From Asaia bogorensis (GTDB taxonomy: Bacteria; Pseudomonadota; Alphaproteobacteria; CACIAM-22H2), in assembly GCA_945901855.1 (NCBI GenBank), contig CAMDLT010000035.1:1-41468 (forward strand): a stretch of DNA of 41,468 nucleotides, read 5' to 3'. Numbering within the stretch: position 1 is the first letter of the stretch; the number at the start of each line of letters is the position of its first letter. The translations under genes were made by a program, and so were the position numbers. Shown in pieces: positions 33,938-41,468 of this stretch. Under the pieces are notes generated by a model, which was not told where the DNA came from, did no database searches, and saw only the letters and a program-made list of their open reading frames with translations.

Positions 33938-35128
33938 ATGAAAATCGTCGATATGAAAGTGCGGTGCGTTGCGATCCCGACCAACGCGCAGCTCCGCCAC
34001 AACACCGGCGTCCATCCCGGCTATTTCATGCGCACGATTCTGGAACTTGTGACCGACGAAGGACTCGTCGGTCTGGGCGAAGTCGGCGGCGGCGACCAGC
34101 GCGGCGCGTTGCTGAAACTCAAACCCCGGGTCGTCGGTATTGACCCGTTCCACCTCGAGCAGATCAAGCTCCGCACGCTTCGTTCGGTCTATTACGCATC
34201 GAATGCCCGGCTCTATGCTGCGATCGAAATGGCCTGCCTCGACATCCAGGGCAAGGCGCTCGGCCGACCGCTCTGCGACCTTTTGGGCGGCGCTGTACGC
34301 GACCGCATTCCGTTCATTGCGTATCTGTTTTGGCGCTACGACCGCCCCGGCGGCGGTCACGACGCGCACCCCGAAGATATGGCGGATCTTTGCCAGCATC
34401 TGCACGAAACGCTGGGCGTAAATGCGATGAAGCTGAAGGCCGGGGTGCTGACGCCCGAAATCGAGGCGCGAGCCGTCGAGCTTTGCCGCGACCGGATGGG
34501 ACCGGAATTCGCATTGCGTATCGACCCCAACGGCGTTTGGTCTGTGCCGACGGCCATTCGAATTGGCCAGAGTCTGGAGGCAGTACGGCTCGAGTATTTC
34601 GAGGACCCCGCATGGGGTCTCGAAGGCAACGCTGCGGTTCGGCGCGCCGTGCGTATGCCCATCGCGACCAACATGTATCCGGCGAAGTTCGACGATCTCG
34701 GACCCTCAATCCGGATGGGTGCGGTCGATATCGTGCTCACCGACATCCACTATTGGGAAGGGCCGCGCGGCGTCAAGGAATTGGCGGCGGTTTGCCGCAC
34801 GTTCGGTCTCGGCGTCGCAATGCATTCGGGAGTCGAATTCGGCGTCGAACTTGCCGCGATGCTCCACACCGCAGCCTCGATCCCGGAGATGACAGTGGCG
34901 GGGGACGCGCATTACCATTACCTAACCGACGACATCATCGAAGGCGGATTGATGCGCTATGAGGGCGGGGCAATTCGCGTTCCCACCGGACCAGGTCTCG
35001 GCGTCACGCTCGACGAAGACAAGATGAAACACTACGCCGCGCATTACGAAGCCAAAGGCGACTACTACGCACGCTTCCATCAAGACCCGTATCGACCAGA
35101 TTGGGTTCCAGTCGTTGGTGGTTTTTAG
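33938..35128 (+). CDS. Enolase-superfamily dehydratase, glucarate-dehydratase-like
   Basis: 396 residues from MKIVDMKVRCVAIPTNAQLR; AAGG lies nine bases before the ATG. Catalytic K165-x-K167 (AMKLKAG), metal ligands D196 (RIDPNG), E222 (FEDPAWG) and N245 (ATNMYP), and the His-Asp dyad D269 (LTDIHYW) with H296 (AMHSGVE). This K-x-K, D/E/N and H-D set is that of the glucarate dehydratase subgroup, which removes water from acid sugars to give 2-keto-3-deoxy acids. The closing text (EGGAIRVPTGPGLGVTLDED) also fits. The exact acid sugar is not fixed by sequence. Confidence 0.87.
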   Translation: MKIVDMKVRCVAIPTNAQLRHNTGVHPGYFMRTILELVTDEGLVGLGEVGGGDQRGALLKLKPRVVGIDPFHLEQIKLRTLRSVYYASNARLYAAIEMACLDIQGKALGRPLCDLLGGAVRDRIPFIAYLFWRYDRPGGGHDAHPEDMADLCQHLHETLGVNAMKLKAGVLTPEIEARAVELCRDRMGPEFALRIDPNGVWSVPTAIRIGQSLEAVRLEYFEDPAWGLEGNAAVRRAVRMPIATNMYPAKFDDLGPSIRMGAVDIVLTDIHYWEGPRGVKELAAVCRTFGLGVAMHSGVEFGVELAAMLHTAASIPEMTVAGDAHYHYLTDDIIEGGLMRYEGGAIRVPTGPGLGVTLDEDKMKHYAAHYEAKGDYYARFHQDPYRPDWVPVVGGF

Positions 35129-35644
35129 GTTTATCTTTCGAGAGGCGCCTTATACATAAGTTGAAGCCTGGAGCCACAAAAAGCGCATATATTTCAGGTA
35201 TTTGAGGGAAAACGCACTGAGTTTCCGACCATCGACCAAAGGTTCTCACCTACATCCACTACGGCACGCCAGTGCCGATGAAAGTGAGAACTTTAAGGGC
35301 GAAAATATGTACACTTATAATTGTAACAGATAATCCCGCCAACATGGGCGAGATCGGTCAACAGCTTAGCCTTTTGTGCTGAACAATTGTAGCGACGTGG
35401 ACGGTGCTCTGTCGGCCGGGGCCAATAGCCATTGTCCGAAGTGTTACAAAAACCGCACTTTGTCCTGAGTCTTTGGCGAAGCGGCCACATGATGAGCTGG
35501 CTACTGCATGCTGGGCCGAATCTTCGTTCCGTAGCAATCGATGGGTATCTCGTGCTCAAAGGCAATTGAGCGGGCCCGAGAAGCCTTCTATATATTGGGT
35601 CAATAAGCGTAAGCGCTATGCCGCCTGAAGGGAGGAGTTCGACG
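35129..35644. other. Intergenic stretch with one hairpin repeat
   Basis: No supported gene. Contains hairpin repeat copy 4 and AT-rich patches near 35300-35340, possibly promoter DNA for the PhnD-like gene. No terminator with a clear T-run was found. Confidence 0.4.
35241..35292 (+). repeat. 52-bp hairpin repeat, copy 4
   Basis: GTTCTCAC (35242-35249) pairs perfectly with GTGAGAAC (35284-35291). Preceded by CCAAA. Interior nearly identical to copy 2. Sits just after the dehydratase gene, at the other flank of the dpp-type cluster from copy 3. Confidence 0.8.
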
Positions 35645-36511
35645 ATGAACTCGACGCGAAGCCATATTGGCCGACGCGAGGTTTTGTGCGGCGCCGGCGC
35701 AGCGGCACTTGCTGCACCCTCCGTCTACGCAGCAACCCCAGTTACAATGGGCTTAACGCCCGTTTTTCTCAATTCCGACATCCGGCTCTTGGCGCAGCTT
35801 GAGACATATCTCGCTCGGCGCCTCGAGCGGCCGGTTCAGCTTGTTCAGCGCCGGACATATCAAGAAATCACGGCGCTGCTGATTGCAGGCGCTCTCGACA
35901 CCGCTTGGATCTGCGGCCTGCCTTTCGTACGCAATCGGGAGCGCCTGCGGCTGACCGGCGTGCCTGTCTATCGTGGCAGTCCGACCTATCGCGCCTATTT
36001 GATCGCGCGGGCGGGCGCGCCGACAAAGGCGATCGACGAGCTCGCGGGCCAGGTCCATGCCTTCTCCGATCCGGATTCGAACTCGGGGTTTTTGGTCACC
36101 CGCGCTTTGCTCGCCCGCCAGGGCCGTACGCCGGATTCGTTCTTTTCCAAAACCTTTTTCACTTACGGCCATCGCAATGTGATCCGCGCGGTGGCCTCCG
36201 GCTTGGCGCATTCCGGTTCCGTCGATGGTTATGTGTGGGACGTCTTGGCTGAGATCGATCCCGCCCTTACGGCGCCGACGCGCGTTCTGCGTGTCTCCGA
36301 GCCGCTCGGGTTTCCGCCGTTCGCCGCCCCCGCGCAGCCGCGCGATATGGGGGTAACGCACGCTTTCCGTGCGGCGCTGGTCGCGATGGCCGACTCCGGA
36401 GACGGCCGCGCGATCCTCGCCACGCTTCGGCTGGACGGAATCATGGACCCCTCGCCCAGCATGTTCGACGGGATCGCGGATTTGCTGCGCGAAGCGGAGC
36501 GCTTGGGATGA
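35645..36511 (+). CDS. PhnD-like periplasmic binding protein (AioX-like sensor subunit)
   Basis: 288 residues from MNSTRSHIGRREVLCGAGAA, with GGAGGAG eight bases before the ATG. Twin-Arg signal (GRREVL, then AAALAAPSVYAA). The mature part is PhnD-like: MGLTPVFLNSDIRLLAQLET, RRTYQEITALLIAGALDTAW, DPDSNSGFLVTRALLARQG. A lone mature-region cysteine, C90, lies in WICGLPFV in the expected ligand-cleft strand. In known AioX proteins a cysteine is required for arsenite sensing; equivalence here is inference. No ABC permease or ATPase gene is linked, and the kinase follows by ATGA overlap, so it is a sensor rather than an importer. Confidence 0.85.
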   Translation: MNSTRSHIGRREVLCGAGAAALAAPSVYAATPVTMGLTPVFLNSDIRLLAQLETYLARRLERPVQLVQRRTYQEITALLIAGALDTAWICGLPFVRNRERLRLTGVPVYRGSPTYRAYLIARAGAPTKAIDELAGQVHAFSDPDSNSGFLVTRALLARQGRTPDSFFSKTFFTYGHRNVIRAVASGLAHSGSVDGYVWDVLAEIDPALTAPTRVLRVSEPLGFPPFAAPAQPRDMGVTHAFRAALVAMADSGDGRAILATLRLDGIMDPSPSMFDGIADLLREAERLG

Positions 36512-37950
36512 GCGCTCGCGGCCCGCAGATCAAGCTGACCTGGAAGGTCCCGCTGGTGGTCGCGGGGCTGATGATTGTCGTCGCCGTCGGCATCTCCAAG
36601 ACCGTGCTCGACCGTCTCGACCATACCCAGGCGCGCCATGTCGAGCAGCTAACGGGGGCCTATTTGGACGGACTATCGACGGCGTTACAGCCGGCCTTGC
36701 TGCGTCGCGACGCGTGGGAGGCTTTCGACGCGCTTGACCGCGCGCGTCGGCTCTACTCGGGCGTCCGAACGCTCGACGTGCTAGCCATAATGCCCGACGG
36801 CAACGTCTTGGCGGCCGCCGATCCGCTCGCCCACCCGGTCCTATCAGTAGCCCCGGCCGAAGCGAAATCGCCCCCGCGTGCGCCATTGCCGCTCGAAGCG
36901 GCCGACGGGCGCGCCTGGATCCATCGCGAGATGTCCGACGATGGCGTTAAGATCGGCCGCATCGCGGCATTGATCGATGTATCGGCCTATCTTACCGAGC
37001 GACGCGAGGCGCAAACGGCATTGATTGTATTCAACGCGGCGCTGACCTTGGCGCTTGCCGGTCTGGGCTATTTCTTCGTGCACAAAATGCTGGCGCCCGC
37101 GACTATGCTGTCGGGCGCGTTTGCCGCCGCTATCGACGGCGCCCCGAAGCCGATCGAACCTTCTTGTCTCCCATTGCCCGGAACCGAGGGTGGAAGGCTC
37201 CTGCGCGAGTATAATCGCATGATCGAAGCTCTTGCCGAGCGCGAGACGCTTCGTAAGCGCTTGGCCGAGGAGGAGCGTGCGGCCTTGCTCGGCAAGCTCG
37301 CCTCTTCGGTCGCCCACGAGGTCAACAACCCGCTCGGTGGCCTGTTCAACGCGCTGGCAATGATCCGCCGCCACGGTGAAGATACCGAGCGGCGTGAGAA
37401 CGCCGCGACACTGATCGAGCGAGGCCTCGTTTCGATCCGGAACATCGTGCGCGCATCGCTTGTGCAATGGCGCTCCGGCGAGGCCGGACGAGCCCTCACT
37501 CGCACCGATCTGGAGGATCTGAGATTCCTCGCCCAGGCCGAGACGCGCGCACGCGGTCTCAATCTGGATTGGCGGGGTGAGATCGACGCGGAGCAAACCC
37601 CGGTCTCGGCCCAGTACGTGCGCCAAGTGGCGCTGAATCTGGTACTTAACGCTTGCGCAGCGTCGCCCCCGTCTGGCCGCGTGACGGTCCGCGCACACGT
37701 AGAAGGGTCGCGCCTCGTTCTGTCGGTCGCCGATTCGGGGCCGGGCCTGCCCGAAAGTCAACGCGCGCGTCTGCTCGACCCCAGCGACGAAGCGCCGGGC
37801 GGTGGCCTCGGTTTGTGGACCGTGGCGCGGCTTGTGCGCGCGGCGCAAGGAACCGTCGAGATCGACGAAATGCCGACCGGAGGCGCGCGCGTGCGCGCGA
37901 TCTTCCCTTTCGCCGGCGGAGGGAACGCGAATGCCCGCACCGCCGCTTGA
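36508..37950 (+). CDS. Membrane sensor histidine kinase (AioS-like)
   Basis: 480 residues. TM1 at about 12-30 (WKVPLVVAGLMIVVAVGI), a periplasmic sensor loop (31-168) that could contact the PhnD-like protein, TM2 at about 171-191, a HAMP-like linker, then the H-box SSVAHEVNNPLGG with phosphoacceptor H270. The ATPase part has the N-box NLVLNACAASP, G1 DSGPGLP and G2 GGGLGLW. Both ends overlap neighbours (ATGA with the binding protein; 20 bases with the activator), indicating one co-translated sensing unit. Confidence 0.92.
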   Translation: MSARGPQIKLTWKVPLVVAGLMIVVAVGISKTVLDRLDHTQARHVEQLTGAYLDGLSTALQPALLRRDAWEAFDALDRARRLYSGVRTLDVLAIMPDGNVLAAADPLAHPVLSVAPAEAKSPPRAPLPLEAADGRAWIHREMSDDGVKIGRIAALIDVSAYLTERREAQTALIVFNAALTLALAGLGYFFVHKMLAPATMLSGAFAAAIDGAPKPIEPSCLPLPGTEGGRLLREYNRMIEALAERETLRKRLAEEERAALLGKLASSVAHEVNNPLGGLFNALAMIRRHGEDTERRENAATLIERGLVSIRNIVRASLVQWRSGEAGRALTRTDLEDLRFLAQAETRARGLNLDWRGEIDAEQTPVSAQYVRQVALNLVLNACAASPPSGRVTVRAHVEGSRLVLSVADSGPGLPESQRARLLDPSDEAPGGGLGLWTVARLVRAAQGTVEIDEMPTGGARVRAIFPFAGGGNANARTAA

Positions 37951-39262
37951 ACGCGTAGAACGCTGCCCAGTTGTCGCTGTCGTGGAAGACGACCCGATCA
38001 TGGGCGAGAGCCTGGTCCAGTGGCTCGCCGCCGAGGGGTTCGAGCCTGTGTGGCTTACCAGCGGCGAAGCGGCATTGTTGCGGTTCGAGCGCGCGGTCCC
38101 GGACGCGGTGCTGTGCGACATCCGCCTGCCGGACATGACTGGCGAACAGTTGTACGAACTGGCCGCTGCTCGCCTGGCGGGCGTACCGATCGTCTTCATG
38201 ACCGCATATGGGGACATTCCTCAAGCGGTGCGCTTGATGAAGGCCGGAGCGTTCGACTATCAGACCAAACCTTTCGACGTCGAGCATGTCGTCGCGCGCT
38301 TGCGTGCGCTGTTGGCAACGCGGATGGCAGCGTCGGAAGCCGCGCTGGGCGTCTCGCCCGCGATGCGCGCGCTCGAAGCGACCCTGCGCAAGGCGGCGAA
38401 AGTGGGTTCGACCGTGTTGATCTCGGGCGAGAGCGGCGCGGGCAAGGAGATCGCCGCACGGTTCCTGCACGGCGCGTCGGGCTGCGCCGACCGGCCCTTC
38501 GTCGCGCTCAATTGCGCCGCAATTCCGGGGGAGCTCCTAGAAAGCGAATTGTTCGGGCACGAGCGCGGGGCGTTCACTGGCGCGGCGCGGCGGCGAGAAG
38601 GTCATGTCGAGCGCGCAGGCGACGGCACGCTGTTCCTCGACGAGATTGGCGAATTGCCGCCGCCTCTGCAGCCCAAGCTGCTGCGCCTCCTGCAGGAGCG
38701 GCGATTCGCGCGAGTGGGGGGATCGTCCGAGATTGCGTTGCGCGCTCGAATCGTCGCAGCGACGAACGCCGATCTCGCCGCGCGCGTGCTGCAGGGCCGC
38801 TTCCGAGAGGATCTCTATTATCGCCTTTCGGTCATCCCGGTGGTCGTTCCGCCCTTGCGCGAGCGCGCCGAAGACGTGCTGCCGCTCGCCCATGCTTTGC
38901 TCTCCCGGACGGCCGCGTCCTTCCGGTGCGCAGCGACGGGCTTGACGTCCTTGGCCGAGCGCGCGCTGCTCGATCACGACTGGCCCGGCAACGTGCGCGA
39001 ATTGGCCAACCGGATCGAGCGCGCGCTGGCTTTGACGACGGGGGGACCCATCGGTCCGGGCGATCTTTTTCCCGAACGCGGGAATGTCGGTATGGGCGAG
39101 GATCGGCCGGCTTCGCTCGCTGAAGCGCGCGAAGCCGCCGAGCGGCGCGACAATCTCGCGGCACTGGTCGCCGTCGGCAACGACGTTGGTCTTGCCGCCC
39201 AGCGCCTCGACGTTTCGCGCTCGACCCTATTCGAGAAGATAAAGCGCCTCGGCATACGTTGA
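37931..39262 (+). CDS. Sigma-54-dependent NtrC-family response regulator (AioR-like)
   Basis: 443 residues from MPAPPLERVERCPVVAVVED; GGAGGGAA precedes the ATG. Receiver with D63 (LCDIRLPD), T91 (MTAYGD) and K113 (TKPFD). AAA+ domain: Walker A GESGAGKE (166-173), the sigma-54 contact loop GAFTGA (213-218), Walker B GTLFLDEI (232-239). C-terminal Fis-type HTH (AAQRLDVSRSTLFEKIKRLG). The intact GAFTGA predicts direct sigma-54 activation, and the adjacent downstream gap has matching activator sites and a sigma-54 promoter. Confidence 0.95.
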   Translation: MPAPPLERVERCPVVAVVEDDPIMGESLVQWLAAEGFEPVWLTSGEAALLRFERAVPDAVLCDIRLPDMTGEQLYELAAARLAGVPIVFMTAYGDIPQAVRLMKAGAFDYQTKPFDVEHVVARLRALLATRMAASEAALGVSPAMRALEATLRKAAKVGSTVLISGESGAGKEIAARFLHGASGCADRPFVALNCAAIPGELLESELFGHERGAFTGAARRREGHVERAGDGTLFLDEIGELPPPLQPKLLRLLQERRFARVGGSSEIALRARIVAATNADLAARVLQGRFREDLYYRLSVIPVVVPPLRERAEDVLPLAHALLSRTAASFRCAATGLTSLAERALLDHDWPGNVRELANRIERALALTTGGPIGPGDLFPERGNVGMGEDRPASLAEAREAAERRDNLAALVAVGNDVGLAAQRLDVSRSTLFEKIKRLGIR

Positions 39263-39278
39263 GTCCGGATCTTCGGAC
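39263..39278. promoter_or_regulatory. Upstream activator site 1 (NtrC-family)
   Basis: GTCCGGATCTTCGGAC: inverted GTCCG/CGGAC arms around six bases. It begins immediately after the activator stop codon and is centred 32 bp from site 2, about three helical turns, so both face the same side of the DNA. Confidence 0.7.
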
Positions 39279-39293
39279 GGATTCATATGTCTT

Positions 39294-39311
39294 GGTCCGG
39301 ATTTCCGGACC
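39294..39311. promoter_or_regulatory. Upstream activator site 2 (NtrC-family)
   Basis: GGTCCGGATTTCCGGACC is an 18-bp palindrome with perfect 8-bp arms. It shares GTCCGGAT with site 1 and is centred about 51 bp upstream of the -24 element, a normal enhancer distance. Confidence 0.78.
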
Positions 39312-39351
39312 GCAAGCCGCGCAAAACCCTCGAAAATCCGGTTTCGCGTTG

Positions 39352-39367
39352 TGGCACTCGGTTTGCT
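39352..39367 (+). promoter_or_regulatory. Sigma-54 (-24/-12) promoter
   Basis: TGGCAC-N5-TTGCT matches the sigma-54 consensus at every position, with the GG and GC pairs at -24 and -12. It lies 62 bases before the sulfite-oxidase-family ATG and faces it. Confidence 0.9.
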
Positions 39368-39429
39368 TTCTTTTTGGATCAACGCCGCGAGACAGCGGCG
39401 CGCAATCGAACCCCCGAGGGAGCGAAACG

Positions 39430-40791
39430 ATGAGCGAAGCCAAACACCGAGCCGCAGCTGATGCGACCGTCCGCAAGGTCCTACGCGATGGCACCAATCT
39501 GGATCGCCGCAGTCTGTTCGTGTCGGTCGCAGCTTTCGGAGCCGCCGCAGTCGCGGCGCCCGCCGCCCTGGCCCAAGCGCCAGCTGCCCCTGCAGCCGCG
39601 CCGACCGCACCAGCCCGGCGCATCATCGTGAAGGACGATTCGCGCTTGCTCAATATCGGCGCAACCGTTCGCTCGGGGAACTACTGGAACTTCTCGACCT
39701 TCATGACGCCAGTAGAGGAATTCTACGTCCGTAACCATTATCCCACGCCGACGGTCGAGCAGAAGCCTGAACTCGCCATGGCGAACTGGAAGCTCAAGGT
39801 CCACGGCGCTTCGGTCGAACGGCCTTTCGAACTGACTTACAACGACCTCATCAAGATGCCCTCGCGCACCATCATCGCCACGATGGAGTGCCACGGCAAT
39901 TCGCGGACCCTGTTCTGGGAACAGGGAGGCTTCACCGGCGAGCAGGTCGCAGGCGGCAATTGGGTCATGGGCGCCGTCGGCCAGGCCGAATGGCAATATG
40001 TTCCGATGAGCGCCATTCTCGCCCGCGCCGGAATCCGTCCGAACGCACGCACCGTGCTGTTCTGGTCCGGCGTCGACGGCAGCGACATGGGCAGACCCAT
40101 GCCGATGAGCGACGTACGCGCGCTGCAGAACGACATGGGCATCTGTTACGCCATGAACGGCAACCCACTGACCCCTGATCACGGCGCGCCGGTGCGGGTC
40201 GTTGTCCCCGGCTGGGGCGGCACAGCGTCGATCAAGTGGGTCACCGAGATCCGCATCACCGACAAGCGCGTGTGGTGCCGACTCAACACCCGCGGCGAGG
40301 TCTATATCGGTCCTTCCTATCAAGCGCCCGAGCACGGCCCGGACGACGAATTCATCGGCGTGACTGCCGCCGACGTGCGCGGTCCCATGGTCACTTGGAT
40401 GCCGCCGAAGTCCACACTCACCATCCCGCTGGTGCTGGAGAAGTCGCCTTCGGTACCCGCCAACTACCCCTTGCAACGCGGCGAGATTCCAAAGCTATCG
40501 TCCGGACGGCAGACGATGCGCGGCTACGCCTGGGCGCCACAACACGGCGTGCGTAATGTTGACTACCGGGTCGATGGCGGCGAGTGGCGGCGCGCCTCGA
40601 TACGCCAACCCAATCTCGGCAAGTACACCTGGGTGCGATTCACCTTCCCGTGGGACGCGCCTGCGGGCAATCACGTGATCGAAACCCGCACCACAGACAA
40701 TTCGGGCTTCGTACAGCCGGAGACCGTACCGATTAACTCGTTGGGCATGGCCAATGGCTCGATCCCAAAGTTCCGCGTCCAAGTCGTCTGA
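39430..40791 (+). CDS. Sulfite-oxidase-family molybdenum enzyme (SorA/SoxC-like), Tat-exported
   Basis: 453 residues from MSEAKHRAAADATVRKVLRD; GGGAG lies eight bases before the ATG. A Tat signal (DRRSLFVSVAAFGAAAVAAP, cut near ALAQA) directs the folded enzyme to the periplasm. The molybdopterin domain has FMTPVEEFYVRNHYP and the Mo-binding C154 in ATMECHGNSR; the C-terminal dimerisation domain includes YAWAPQHGVRNVDYRVDGGE. Family enzymes oxidise sulfite to sulfate and pass electrons to cytochrome c, which is encoded next. Control by an AioXSR-like system makes another oxyanion possible (inference). Not related to arsenite oxidase, which is in the DMSO-reductase family. Confidence 0.9.
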   Translation: MSEAKHRAAADATVRKVLRDGTNLDRRSLFVSVAAFGAAAVAAPAALAQAPAAPAAAPTAPARRIIVKDDSRLLNIGATVRSGNYWNFSTFMTPVEEFYVRNHYPTPTVEQKPELAMANWKLKVHGASVERPFELTYNDLIKMPSRTIIATMECHGNSRTLFWEQGGFTGEQVAGGNWVMGAVGQAEWQYVPMSAILARAGIRPNARTVLFWSGVDGSDMGRPMPMSDVRALQNDMGICYAMNGNPLTPDHGAPVRVVVPGWGGTASIKWVTEIRITDKRVWCRLNTRGEVYIGPSYQAPEHGPDDEFIGVTAADVRGPMVTWMPPKSTLTIPLVLEKSPSVPANYPLQRGEIPKLSSGRQTMRGYAWAPQHGVRNVDYRVDGGEWRRASIRQPNLGKYTWVRFTFPWDAPAGNHVIETRTTDNSGFVQPETVPINSLGMANGSIPKFRVQVV

Positions 40792-40811
40792 ACGCGACTG
40801 TACGATGTAAT

Positions 40812-40835
40812 ACCCGGTCGGCCGGCCGGCCGGGT
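40812..40835. other. GC-rich hairpin between molybdoenzyme and cytochrome genes
   Basis: ACCCGGTCGGCC and GGCCGGCCGGGT are complementary at 11 of 12 pairs. There is no T-run after it, so it is more likely a processing or mRNA-stability hairpin than a terminator. Confidence 0.5.
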
Positions 40836-40865
40836 CCATCGCGGTTTCCAAGTCAGGTACAAAGA

Positions 40866-41231
40866 ATGCGCTACGTCTATCTTCTCGCACTCGCCCTGTT
40901 AGTCTCCTTCCCCGCCGCCGCCGACCAAGCCCAACTCGATCGTGGGCGGGAAATCTACGCCGAGTACTGCACCCTTTGCCACGGCGCGGACGGACGCCGC
41001 GGCCAAGGATTCCAGACTCCGATCTGGGGGCCGCAAACGCAGATCACGAAGTTCCAGAACGCGCTCGGCCTGTTCGAGTACAACGAAGTGCTGATGCCCT
41101 TCGATGGACCGGACAAGATCGACGAAGCGGCGAAGTGGGCGGTCACGCTCTACCTGTTGGTCAATCACGGCGCGATGCAAGCCGGGCAATCGCTGAGCCG
41201 TGCCAACGCGGCGCAAATCCCTATTCGCTGA
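40866..41231 (+). CDS. Monohaem cytochrome c, probable electron acceptor of the molybdoenzyme (SorB-like)
   Basis: 121 residues. Signal peptide MRYVYLLALALLVSFPAAA, haem motif C35-T-L-C38-H39, likely axial Met M77 (EVLMPFDG), closing helix AAKWAVTLYLLVNHGA. Encoded 74 bases after the molybdoenzyme on the same strand with only a hairpin between, so probably co-transcribed from the sigma-54 promoter. The pair resembles SorA-SorB or SoxC-SoxD in gene order, though full SoxD is larger. Confidence 0.9.
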   Translation: MRYVYLLALALLVSFPAAADQAQLDRGREIYAEYCTLCHGADGRRGQGFQTPIWGPQTQITKFQNALGLFEYNEVLMPFDGPDKIDEAAKWAVTLYLLVNHGAMQAGQSLSRANAAQIPIR

Positions 41232-41321
41232 GGCCTCGATTCAGCAGGGGCCTTACCTTCTTGGCGAAGGCTCTCAGTGCCCTCATCGAGAATTGTGTAA
41301 TTGTGCAATCAAGCAGTTTCA

Positions 41322-41340
41322 CTAGAGCCGATTCCGATCA
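41322..41340. repeat. Probable terminal repeat of an IS630-type element
   Basis: CTAGAGCCGATTCCGATCA lies at the 3' edge of the truncated transposase gene and includes its stop codon. A flanking TA fits IS630 targets. The other end is outside the window. Confidence 0.4.
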
Positions 41341-41468
41341 CGTAGAGCTGTATCCTGCCGCTTTGAAGTAGTTCGCGCATTCGGCGGGCTTGAATGCCGG
41401 GAGGGTATTTTTGATCGCGGCTTCGAGTTCGTCGATGGTGCGTGCTGCGGCGGTGCGGAGCAGGCTTT
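41338..41468 (-). mobile_element. IS630-family transposase, C-terminal fragment at window edge
   Basis: On the minus strand the frame ends ARTIDELEAAIKNTLPAFKP then AECANYFKAAGYSST and a stop. The AECANYF-x3-GY ending is characteristic of IS630-type DDE transposases. The 5' part lies beyond the window, so whether it is intact is unknown. Confidence 0.75.

Noticed and set aside
35645..36511. Phosphonate importer binding protein (phnD)
   Set aside because: No PhnC or PhnE gene is present; the gene overlaps a histidine kinase, which fits a sensor role.
1..41468. CRISPR array, tRNA or rRNA genes
   Set aside because: No regularly spaced short repeats and no cloverleaf or rRNA-like stretch was seen; the repeats present are isolated single copies.

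Overview
The window is high-GC DNA of alphaproteobacterial character. This rests on ATGA/GTGA-coupled catabolic operons, a phasin-like protein (polyhydroxyalkanoate granules), a FixJ-like response regulator and Tat-exported redox enzymes; no rRNA or tRNA gene is present to place it further. The window reads as metabolic and efflux modules separated by gene-poor intergenic stretches that carry repeats and insertion-sequence remnants.

1-11.7 kb: a minus-strand operon for an unidentified small organic substrate. In transcription order it encodes a sugar-type ABC importer (binding protein, two permeases, ATPase), a histidinol-dehydrogenase-family enzyme, an SDR dehydrogenase, a LacI regulator, a SnoaL-like protein, a bicupin and a truncated MetE-like zinc methyltransferase. 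Five consecutive genes overlap by ATGA. A second SnoaL-like gene is divergent. The divergent gap holds a LacI-type operator with a central CpG overlapping a candidate -35 box.

11.7-19.6 kb: a TetR-controlled efflux module (TetR, DUF3313-like lipoprotein, MFS, RND adaptor, RND pump), enclosed by a 56-bp imperfect inverted repeat and by two copies of a 52-bp hairpin repeat, so it looks like an acquired unit.

19.6-25.2 kb: a pentapeptide-repeat protein, a phasin, a FixJ-like regulator, several small unknown proteins, a small monohaem cytochrome c and a His/Ala-rich protein.

25.2-35.1 kb: a divergent catabolic cluster around a GntR/FadR-type regulator. It contains a complete dipeptide-type ABC importer split over the two strands, a glucarate-dehydratase-like enolase-superfamily enzyme, an RraA/HMG-aldolase-like protein, an SDR and a TauD-like dioxygenase. 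Two more 52-bp hairpin repeats flank it.

35.1-41.2 kb: the most interesting module. A PhnD-like periplasmic binding protein, a histidine kinase and an NtrC-type activator are followed by two palindromic activator sites, a perfect-consensus sigma-54 promoter, a Tat-exported sulfite-oxidase-family molybdoenzyme and a cytochrome c. The layout is that of the arsenite-sensing AioX-AioS-AioR system, but the output enzyme belongs to a different molybdenum family. The right edge is a truncated IS630-type transposase.

Gene functions come from reading protein motifs by eye. Substrates are inference throughout.
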